DNA of 11,528 bases from JBBRYW01 sp038237235 (GTDB lineage Bacteria > Actinomycetota > Thermoleophilia > Gaiellales > Gaiellaceae). Below are positions 1 to 5,985 of the stretch, one piece after another. The stretch's first letter is position 1; every line of letters begins with the position of its first letter. The notes under the pieces are model-generated. The model did not search any database and was not told the origin of the DNA. It worked only from the letters and a program-made list of their open reading frames with translations. The stretch spans positions 1-11,528 of the forward strand of contig JBBRYW010000100.1 of the NCBI GenBank assembly GCA_038237235.1, given 5' to 3'. The translations under genes and the position numbers were made by a program.

Positions 1-1
1 C

Positions 2-2407
2 TCCGGCACCGTCACCCTGCTCTTCACGGACATCGAGGGCTCGACGCGGCTGCTCCACGAGCTCGGCGAAGGCTATGCGGAAGCACTCGCCGAGCACCGG
101 CGGGCGCTTTGGGGGGCCTTTGCCCGCCATGGCGGCGTCGAGGTCGATACCCAGGGCGACGCCTTCTTCGTCGCATTCGCCAGCGCACGCGCCGCTGTGC
201 GGGCGGCCGACGAGGGCCGGGCGGCGCTCGCCGGCGGCCCCGTCCGCGTGCGCATGGGACTGCACACCGGCGAGCCGACGCCGACACAGGAGGGGTATGT
301 CGGCCTCGACGTGCACCGTGCCGCCCGGATCGCCGGCGCTGCTCACGGCGGGCAGATCGTCCTGTCCCAATCGACGCGCGACCTACTCGAGGCCGATCTG
401 GCCCTGCGCGAGCTAGGGCGGCATCGCCTCAAGGACGTCGGCGAGGTCCTCATCTTTCAGCTCGGCGACGGCACGTTCCCGCCGCTTCGCAGCCTCAACA
501 ACACGAACCTGCCCGCGCAGCCGACGGCGCTCGTCGGTCGGCAGCGGGAGCTGGCCGACGTCGATGTCCTGCTCGCGGAGTATCGACTCGTCACGCTCGT
601 CGGCCCCGGCGGCACGGGCAAGACACGGCTTGCGCTCGAGCTTGCCGCCGAAGCGGCTCCGCGGTTCGACGACGGCGTCTTCTGGGTTCCCCTCGCAGCC
701 GTGGCCGATGCGCGGCTCGTCGAGCCGACGATCGCTGCGGCGCTCGGGGCGGCAGGCAGTGCGCCGGCCGATCTCGTGGGCGACAGGCGCCTGCTTCTCC
801 TGCTCGACAACTTCGAGCACCTGCTCGCGGCTGCGCCCGAGGTTGCGGCGCTGCTCGCGCGCTGTCCGAATGCGCATCTGCTCGTCACCTCACGTGCGCC
901 GCTCCGCGTCGGCGGCGAGCGCGAGTACCGGGTCGAGCCGCTCCCGGTGGGCGATGCCGTCGCGCTCTTCCGCGAGCGGGCTTCTGTCCGCGAGCCGCTC
1001 CACGCTGTCGAGCAGATCTGCCTTCGCCTCGACGGGCTGCCGCTCGCGATCGAGCTTGCGGCCGCTCGTACGCGGCTGTTGCCGCCTGACCGACTGCTGG
1101 AGCGGCTCGAGCGCGCGCTGCCGCTTCTCACCGGCGGGCGCCGCGACGCGTCGGAGCGGCAGCGGACCCTGCGGGCGACGATCGAGTGGAGCTACGACCT
1201 GCTGCCACCTGCCGAGCGCGAGCTCTTCGCGAGAGTCTCGGTCTTTGCCGGCAGCTTCACGGTCGAGGCCGCGGAGGCCGTCTGCGACGCAGAGCTCGAG
1301 CCGCTCGAGCTTCTGCTCGAGCAGAGCCTCCTGCGCCGCTGGGAGAGCGGCCGGATCGGCATGCTCGAGACGATCAGGGAGTTCGCGGCAGAGAGGCTCG
1401 ACGAGATCACGCGCCGGCGCCATGCCGAGTACTTCGTCGGGCTTGCCCGGTCCGCGAACCTGGCGGCGGGCGCGGAGGGCGAGCAGCGGTTCGACCTCGT
1501 CTTCCCGGACGTGAACAACTTTCGCGCCGCGCTCGCGTGGGCGCTCGAAAGCGGGGTCATCGACCTGGGCCTGGAGCTCGCCGTGGCGCTCGAGCTCTTC
1601 TGGGCGGCGAGGGAGCCCTTCGAGGGCATGCGCTGGCTCGACGCGTTGCTCGAGCGTCCCGATGCGGTACCACTCGCGCTGCGCGCCAGGGCGCTTTGCG
1701 CCTACGGGAGCGCGGCGAACCCGGCGGGCGAGGGCGAGGGCGCGGAGCGGGCGTACGAGCGAAGCCTCGCGGCCTACCGGGCCATTGGGGACGACCACGG
1801 CATCGCGCTCCTGCTGCACCGGCTCGGCGCCAGCGCCCTCTACCGAGGCGACCATGTGACGGCCCGAGCTCTGCTGGCGGACAGCCTCGAGCGGCTCGTG
1901 CGCGCCGGGGACCGGAAGGCGGAGGCGGGCACGCTCGGCACGCTCGGCGAGCTCGAGTTCGCCGAGGGCCAGGCAGATCGGGCGCTCGACACACTCGAGC
2001 GCAGCGCCGTGCTCAGCGGCGAGACGGGGGCCAGGTGGTGGCAGGGGCGAATGCTCGCCATGCTCAGCCGGTACGCCTTCGACGCGAGCCGTCTCGACGA
2101 CGCGGACAAGTGGGGGCGCCAGGGGCTTCCGCTGTGCGTCAGCCTCGGCGACCGGCTCAACACCCTCTACCTCCTGGCGAGTCTGGCGCGGACCGCGGTG
2201 CGGCAGGGCGCCCAGGCCCGAGCCGGCGTGCTCTGGGGCGCCGTCGAGGCGGAGGAGCGGCGAGGGCGGGTCGGAGCATGGGAGGCCGAGCGCCCAAGGT
2301 ATGCCGAGGTCGTGCTCGCGAGCGGAGGGCCGGCCTTCGAGCGCGGACGTCAGCGCGGGCTCGATCTGTCACTGGAGGAAGTGGTGGAGTACGCGACGAG
2401 CGCCTGA
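2..2407 (+). CDS. Class III cyclase-like / STAND ATPase / TPR-like signalling protein (copy 1, 5'-partial)
   Basis: The reading frame is open from base 2 and stops at TGA 2405-2407, giving 801 visible residues. Alignment with the copy at 6019 suggests only about five residues (MRELP-like) lie left of the window. Order of domains: a class III nucleotidyl cyclase fold (about residues 1-160) with both metal-binding aspartates (FTDIEGST, QGDAFFVAF); a STAND/NB-ARC-type ATPase with Walker A GPGGTGKT (nt 602-625), Walker B LLLLLDNFEHLL, sensor LLVTSR and the GLPLAIELAAAR motif; a winged-helix-like section around TIEWSYDLL; and an alpha-helical TPR-like C-terminus ending LSLEEVVEYA. The architecture resembles mycobacterial Rv0386-type regulators but has no C-terminal LuxR helix-turn-helix. 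The usual substrate lysine is Asp (EVDTQGD) and the transition-state Asn is His (GLDVHRAAR), so true cyclase activity is uncertain. Role inferred: cytoplasmic ligand sensing with nucleotide-dependent oligomerisation. Confidence 0.9.
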   Translation, partial: SGTVTLLFTDIEGSTRLLHELGEGYAEALAEHRRALWGAFARHGGVEVDTQGDAFFVAFASARAAVRAADEGRAALAGGPVRVRMGLHTGEPTPTQEGYVGLDVHRAARIAGAAHGGQIVLSQSTRDLLEADLALRELGRHRLKDVGEVLIFQLGDGTFPPLRSLNNTNLPAQPTALVGRQRELADVDVLLAEYRLVTLVGPGGTGKTRLALELAAEAAPRFDDGVFWVPLAAVADARLVEPTIAAALGAAGSAPADLVGDRRLLLLLDNFEHLLAAAPEVAALLARCPNAHLLVTSRAPLRVGGEREYRVEPLPVGDAVALFRERASVREPLHAVEQICLRLDGLPLAIELAAARTRLLPPDRLLERLERALPLLTGGRRDASERQRTLRATIEWSYDLLPPAERELFARVSVFAGSFTVEAAEAVCDAELEPLELLLEQSLLRRWESGRIGMLETIREFAAERLDEITRRRHAEYFVGLARSANLAAGAEGEQRFDLVFPDVNNFRAALAWALESGVIDLGLELAVALELFWAAREPFEGMRWLDALLERPDAVPLALRARALCAYGSAANPAGEGEGAERAYERSLAAYRAIGDDHGIALLLHRLGASALYRGDHVTARALLADSLERLVRAGDRKAEAGTLGTLGELEFAEGQADRALDTLERSAVLSGETGARWWQGRMLAMLSRYAFDASRLDDADKWGRQGLPLCVSLGDRLNTLYLLASLARTAVRQGAQARAGVLWGAVEAEERRGRVGAWEAERPRYAEVVLASGGPAFERGRQRGLDLSLEEVVEYATSA

Positions 2408-2428
2408 GACGCGTGCCCCAGCGAAGCT

Positions 2429-2449
2429 CGCAACCCGACAGGGCTTGCG
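2429..2449 (+). terminator. Imperfect stem-loop after the first cyclase gene
   Basis: CGCAACCC (2429-2436) pairs with GGGCTTGCG (2441-2449) around a GACA loop, with one bulged C. It starts 21 bases after the stop codon of the upstream gene. There is no T-run, so if it terminates transcription it does so as a U-less hairpin. Its right arm overlaps the region where the promoter of the next gene would lie. Weak call. Confidence 0.25.
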
Positions 2450-2452
2450 GAT

Positions 2453-2466
2453 CGAACATATGTTCG
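2453..2466. promoter_or_regulatory. LexA operator (SOS box)
   Basis: CGAACATATGTTCG is a perfect 14-bp palindrome and an exact match to the Gram-positive/actinobacterial LexA consensus CGAAC-N4-GTTCG. It ends 16 bases before the ATG of the nuclease gene at 2483 and just upstream of its likely -10 element, where bound LexA would block RNA polymerase. The neighbouring gene is a repair-type nuclease, which fits SOS control. I saw no other GAAC-N4-GTTC site at a gene start in the window. Confidence 0.87.
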
Positions 2467-2470
2467 CTTT

Positions 2471-2476
2471 TATGGT
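2471..2476 (+). promoter_or_regulatory. Candidate -10 element for the SOS-box nuclease gene
   Basis: TATGGT fits the actinobacterial TAnnnT pattern and sits six bases before the ATG at 2483. Transcription would begin at or next to the A of the start codon, giving a leaderless or nearly leaderless mRNA; no convincing Shine-Dalgarno is present. A TTGCGG hexamer at 2445-2450 could be a -35, but the 20-base spacing is long. The SOS box lies between the two elements. Confidence 0.42.
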
Positions 2477-2482
2477 CGGGCC

Positions 2483-4201
2483 ATGCAGCTCGCATTCGAC
2501 TCCCTGGACCGTCTGGTGGAGCTGGTGGAAGAAGGCGGCGGGTATCTGCCGGCGAGCGAGGCCGCCGCGAAGCTCCTGCGAGTGCGGCGGCCTCCCGAGG
2601 GCCTTGCGCGGTCGCTGCTCAAGCCGCTGGTGGAGGAGGACGCCCGGCTCGTCTGGCGTGGAGCCCACGTCGCGCTCGCCGGCCCGACACCGGCCACGCT
2701 GGAGGAGGGGGTATTCGTCGTCTTCGATCTCGAGACCACGGGCCTTGCCACCGTGTCGGCGCGGATCTGCGAGGTCGGCGCAGTGCGCGTCGAGCGGCTG
2801 GAGGCCGCCCATACCTTCCAGACGCTCGTCGCGCCCGGTATCCCCCTGCCGGGACCGATCGGCAAGCTGACGGGCCTGTCGGACGAAGAGCTGCGACGTG
2901 CCCCGCGGATCTCGACCGCCCTGAATCGCTTTCGCGCATTCGCGGGCGACGCGCTCCTCGTCGCTCACAATGCCCGCTTCGACGCTGCCTTTCTCAACCG
3001 AGAGCTCGAGCGGCTGACCGGGAAGAGGCTGTCGTCGCCCGTCCTCGACACGCTTTCCCTCGCCCGCAATCTGCTCCGCGGCCGCTGCGAGCGCCTGAGT
3101 CTCGCCTCGCTCTCCTTCTTCTTCGGAACGTCGACGAGCCCGTGCCACCGGGCGCTTCCCGACGCCCAGGCGACCGCGGAGGTGCTGATCCGGTTGATCG
3201 GCCTCGCGCAGGAGCGGGGTGCCCGCACCGTCGCCGATCTCGAGCAGCTCGCGGCGCCGCGGCCACGGCGGGTGCACGCGAAGCGCGGCCTTGCGCGCGC
3301 CGCGCCGGGCAGGCCCGGCGTCTATCTGTTCCGCGACCGCTTCGAAACGGTCCTCTACGTCGGCAAGGCGCGCGACCTCCGCGCAAGGCTCCGCTCCTAC
3401 TTCACGAGCGAGCGGCAGCGGCCGTCCGTCGAGGCCGCGCTCGAGGCTGTCGAGCGGATCGAGTGGCGGGTGCTCGGCTCGGAGCTCGCAGCGGCTCTGG
3501 AGGAGATACGGCTGATCCGGGAGCTTCGACCGGCCGCGAACGCACGCAGACCGCAGCCGGAGCGCTACGTCTACCTGCGCCGCCGAGACGATGAGGTGCT
3601 CGTCAGCCGGCTCGCATCCCGCTTCGGGCCAATCCGCAAGCGCGTGGAAGCCGAGCGTGCGGCGCGGGCTCTCTCCGGCTGCTCCGCCGCGGAGTTCGAC
3701 GGCCTCCTAGAGCAGGGGGCGCTTCCACGTCTGCGCCAGCGGATGGGCGTCCTGTCCGAGTGCCGGCGCTACGAGGAGGCGGCGCGCCTGCGCGACCGGA
3801 TCGCCTCATTGGAACGGGTCGTCGAGCAACTGGCCCGCTTTGACCGGCTTCGGCGACTGGAGCTCTGCCTCGTGGCTCCGGCGCTCGAAGAGGATCGGCT
3901 CGAGGCGTTCTTCGTCGGTGGGGGCCGAATCGCGGCCCGATCGGTACTGGCGCCGCGCTCGGTCGATGGGAGGGCGTTGGAGGCCGGAGTGACGGCGGCG
4001 AGGGCTGCGACTCGCGATGGGCGCTGCTGCGAGCCGGACTATGCGGACGAGCTGCTCGTGGTCGGCCGCTTCCTCATGCGACCCCCGCCCGAGCTGCGAG
4101 TGCTCCCGCTCGACAGCGCGGCAATCTCGGACGCCCTCGTGCCGCGGGCGGCGTCGGTGACGACGGCGGCGAAGCCGAACAGGCGGTCGGTTGGCCGGTG
4201 A
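2483..4201 (+). CDS. DEDDh exonuclease / GIY-YIG endonuclease fusion (Rv2191-like repair nuclease)
   Basis: 572 residues. Residues 1-68 look like a small winged-helix cap. Residues 78-245 are a DnaQ/epsilon-type 3'-5' exonuclease with the DEDDh set Asp82, Glu84 (FDLETTGL), Asp167 (AHNARFD), His222 and Asp227 (CHRALPDA). Residues 276-352 are a UvrC/Cho-like GIY-YIG domain: Gly279-Val-Tyr281, Tyr292-Val-Gly294, arginines in RDLRARLRSYF, and Glu341 in LEEIRLIRELRP. A UVR-type helical motif follows (MGVLSECRRYEEAARLRDRI, 421-440), then a poorly conserved tail. It lacks the UvrC C-terminal RNase H-like and helix-hairpin-helix domains, so it is not UvrC. The family is annotated as DEDD exonuclease or DNA polymerase III epsilon-like in actinobacteria. 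Likely role: incision and trimming of damaged DNA in the cytoplasm. The start is supported by the SOS box and the -10 element immediately upstream; the gene is convergent with the DUF1990 pair. Confidence 0.92.
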   Translation: MQLAFDSLDRLVELVEEGGGYLPASEAAAKLLRVRRPPEGLARSLLKPLVEEDARLVWRGAHVALAGPTPATLEEGVFVVFDLETTGLATVSARICEVGAVRVERLEAAHTFQTLVAPGIPLPGPIGKLTGLSDEELRRAPRISTALNRFRAFAGDALLVAHNARFDAAFLNRELERLTGKRLSSPVLDTLSLARNLLRGRCERLSLASLSFFFGTSTSPCHRALPDAQATAEVLIRLIGLAQERGARTVADLEQLAAPRPRRVHAKRGLARAAPGRPGVYLFRDRFETVLYVGKARDLRARLRSYFTSERQRPSVEAALEAVERIEWRVLGSELAAALEEIRLIRELRPAANARRPQPERYVYLRRRDDEVLVSRLASRFGPIRKRVEAERAARALSGCSAAEFDGLLEQGALPRLRQRMGVLSECRRYEEAARLRDRIASLERVVEQLARFDRLRRLELCLVAPALEEDRLEAFFVGGGRIAARSVLAPRSVDGRALEAGVTAARAATRDGRCCEPDYADELLVVGRFLMRPPPELRVLPLDSAAISDALVPRAASVTTAAKPNRRSVGR

Positions 4202-4240
4202 GCCAGGAGGGAGCCATCGAGCGCAGCTCCTGTGCCTGGC
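4202..4240. terminator. Possible bidirectional hairpin between convergent genes
   Basis: GCCAGG at 4202-4207 is complementary to CCTGGC at 4235-4240, and AGGAG/CTCCT inside them can also pair imperfectly. The element fills most of the 43-base gap between the stop codons of the nuclease (4201) and the DUF1990 gene (4245). It has no T-tract. The position is right for shared termination, the sequence support is weak. Confidence 0.25.
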
Positions 4241-4244
4241 CCGA

Positions 4245-5000
4245 TCAGCTCGATCCAGGACGATCCCGCAGCTGGCGGGCGAGCCTATCGCGCGGTGCGC
4301 CGGCCTCCGAAGCGGCGACCACGTCCACATGGTTGGCGGCGCGCGAGACGGGATCCCTCGTGCCCTCGTGCGCGAGCTCCTCGGCGACGAGACGCGCCAT
4401 TCGCGTACAGGCGCGCCTGGCGAACCTGACCTGCTCGTGCCGGCCGAAGAGATGGAAGCCGAGGCGGACAAGCGGATTCGGGATCGAGGCCGCACGTGAA
4501 AAGCGGCTGATGCGGAACTCCACCTCACCCGTGTCGAGCCATTTCAAGACGTCGTAGTCCATCTGGCCCATCTCCAGATGCCCTTGCAACGTTCGGTAGC
4601 TCCACCCCCAGATCCTGACGGCGCAGCCGTCCAAATCGCGGCTGTCGTCGTGCACGCCCCCGACGCGCACCCCGAAATAGAACCGAAGTCCGTAGAACCG
4701 CGCCTCGAGCAGCAGGTCGCGCTGCTCGAGCGGCTCGTCCGGGTGGTAGATGGCGCGAATGATGGACGGATCGGCGAATTCGTACTCGTTCACGAGGCGA
4801 CGCGCGACGGCGAAGCTTCCACCAGGTAGCGGCGGTCCGGGAGGCTCGGGCGGGAGTGGCTGACGGTAGTGATCCACCCTCCACCCGTTTGCCGGCGTGA
4901 GCTCCCCGGCCCTGCCCACGTCGAAGTTCAAGCCCTTGCCGTGCAGCTGGTCGAGGGCACTTCGCGCATCCGGATACCGCAGGAGCCGGCTACGCGCCAT
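4245..5000 (-). CDS. DUF1990-type protein, distal gene of a pair
   Basis: 251 residues from ATG at 5000. The DUF1990 signature is seen in RIWGWSYRTLQGHLEMGQMD (130-149), the following FRISRFSRA, and the terminal helix FGRHEQVRFARRACTRM (185-201). RLVNEYEFADPSIIRAIYHP (68-87) and FYFGVRVGG form the front of the fold. No signal peptide or membrane segment is evident. The biochemical function of the family is unknown; the fold is generally treated as a small ligand-binding-like domain, which I cannot test here. The ATG overlaps the end of the upstream gene by 11 bases (ATGGCGCGTAG), typical of translational coupling. A TTG at 5015 would extend the protein by five residues, but has no better ribosome site. 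The last 40 or so residues lie past the conserved domain. Confidence 0.8.
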   Translation of the reverse strand: MARSRLLRYPDARSALDQLHGKGLNFDVGRAGELTPANGWRVDHYRQPLPPEPPGPPLPGGSFAVARRLVNEYEFADPSIIRAIYHPDEPLEQRDLLLEARFYGLRFYFGVRVGGVHDDSRDLDGCAVRIWGWSYRTLQGHLEMGQMDYDVLKWLDTGEVEFRISRFSRAASIPNPLVRLGFHLFGRHEQVRFARRACTRMARLVAEELAHEGTRDPVSRAANHVDVVAASEAGAPRDRLARQLRDRPGSS

Positions 5001-5700
5001 CGCGAAGATCGGCAACTCGATGTGTCTCGATGTCGATGCCGCCGTCCATCCGGCCGCCCGACAGGCGTACTACGCGTTCGAGGAACGACGTCCACATGTG
5101 CAGCTGAACTTCCTTCGCCATACGCAGGTGTTGATAGAGAAGGTTCGAGATGCGGTCTCCGCTGCGAGCCCACGACTCGATCGAGAAGTGAAGCTTTTCG
5201 TCGCGCGCGGCGCGAAACTCGATCTGGCCGGCCTCCAGGTGACCTCGAAGCGTGGCGAGCCGGAAGGAGGTCGGCGTCACGTCGACCACGCGCACCGGAC
5301 CGTTCCAGGGACCCGGCATGTGCACGATGTACTCGTCGTGGAGCTGCAGCCCGTCGCCGCCGCGCAGCTTGTGGAAGCGGGCGAACTCGGTCGGGGCGAG
5401 CCGGTTCAGATCCTGGCAGATCTGCTCGACGAGCCGATCCGGCGGCAGCGAGGTGTCTCGTATTCTCGTCCTGTAGCGGCGATGAAACAGCGGACCGACC
5501 CCATCCTCAGGACCCTGAAGGTCGCGGCGGCTCACCTGGTCGGAGATCGGCGGCGGTTCGTCGGCAGGAAACGCGCCGAGCTTCTCGCGGCGGTGCATCG
5601 GCGTTGTCCGCCACATGTAGTTCCAGGAAGTCAGCGAGATACCGAACGGCCATAGCGCGACGGCAGAGAGACGTGGGCCGAGCGGTGGGTTTCGAGGCAC
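4990..5700 (-). CDS. DUF1990-type protein, proximal gene of a pair
   Basis: 236 residues. The start is GTG at 5700: on the minus strand AAGGAG stands six bases upstream, an excellent ribosome site. The frame stays open upstream to 6090, but that stretch runs antisense to two plus-strand genes and reads as low-complexity. The N-terminus has one hydrophobic stretch (LSAVALWPFGISLTSWNYMW, 11-30), then WRTTPMHRRE, PLFHRRYRTRI, EYIVHMPGPWNGPVRVVD and the DUF1990 core FRLATLRGHLEAGQIEFRA (146-164) with a helical end (LLYQHLRMAKEVQLHMW). It is a distant paralogue of the next gene in the operon, which starts inside its last four codons. Function unknown; co-expression and possibly a joint complex with its partner are inferred. 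Confidence 0.86.
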   Translation of the reverse strand: MPRNPPLGPRLSAVALWPFGISLTSWNYMWRTTPMHRREKLGAFPADEPPPISDQVSRRDLQGPEDGVGPLFHRRYRTRIRDTSLPPDRLVEQICQDLNRLAPTEFARFHKLRGGDGLQLHDEYIVHMPGPWNGPVRVVDVTPTSFRLATLRGHLEAGQIEFRAARDEKLHFSIESWARSGDRISNLLYQHLRMAKEVQLHMWTSFLERVVRLSGGRMDGGIDIETHRVADLRDGA

Positions 5701-5772
5701 GAGACGCTCCTTCGAGGATTGTGCGGCGGATCCCTGTGCATAACGTCCGCCCTTGCCGGGTAGGTGTACCTC

Positions 5773-5985
5773 ATGGTGGGGCAGCTGTTGCAGGAGAACG
5801 GGCTTCGCAGCTGGCACGTCCACGTGGCCTCGCTCGGGTCGGTCGGTCTTTGCATCGGCCTGTGGATCCGGGCAAAGACGGTCGATCAGGACGAACGTGG
5901 CAACGCGGAGCGCCGCGCCCTCTTCGTCGGCCTCTGGGCGCCGACGCTCTGGCTGATCGGCGACTCGATCGAGCGGCAGGAGTAA
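5773..5985 (+). CDS. Small two-helix membrane protein
   Basis: 70 residues from ATG at 5773, preceded by AGGTG at 5762-5766 (six-base spacing). A GTG at 5764 would add three residues. Two hydrophobic segments, VASLGSVGLCIGLWI and ALFVGLWAPTLWLIGDSI, flank a charged loop (RAKTVDQDERGNAERR), suggesting a hairpin in the inner membrane. Proline/tryptophan placement and a charged C-terminus (ERQE) look like a real protein, in contrast to the arginine-rich shadow reading on the other strand. It is divergent from the DUF1990 operon (72 bases between starts) and 33 bases upstream of the second cyclase gene, so co-transcription with the latter is possible. No function recognised. Confidence 0.66.
   Translation: MVGQLLQENGLRSWHVHVASLGSVGLCIGLWIRAKTVDQDERGNAERRALFVGLWAPTLWLIGDSIERQE

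Noticed and set aside
1186..3594. Very long arginine/glycine-rich plus-strand reading frame crossing the first cyclase gene, the gap and the nuclease gene.
   Set aside because: It is a GC-driven shadow: highly skewed composition, no domain, and it overlaps two well-supported genes.
2483..4201. Calling the nuclease uvrC.
   Set aside because: It has the GIY-YIG and UVR parts but lacks UvrC's C-terminal endonuclease and helix-hairpin-helix domains and carries a DEDDh exonuclease instead.
5000..5015. TTG start at 5015 for the distal DUF1990 gene.
   Set aside because: It has no ribosome site at a proper distance; the ATG at 5000 overlapping the preceding stop is the more usual coupled arrangement.
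5075..5087. CGTTCGAGGAACG palindrome, superficially like a LexA site.
   Set aside because: The half sites are in the reverse order (GTTC...GAAC) with three-base spacing, and it lies inside a coding region.
5719..5744. TTGTGC and CATAAC as a -35/-10 pair for the small membrane-protein gene.
   Set aside because: The spacing is only 14 bases and both hexamers are poor matches, so I do not list it as a promoter.
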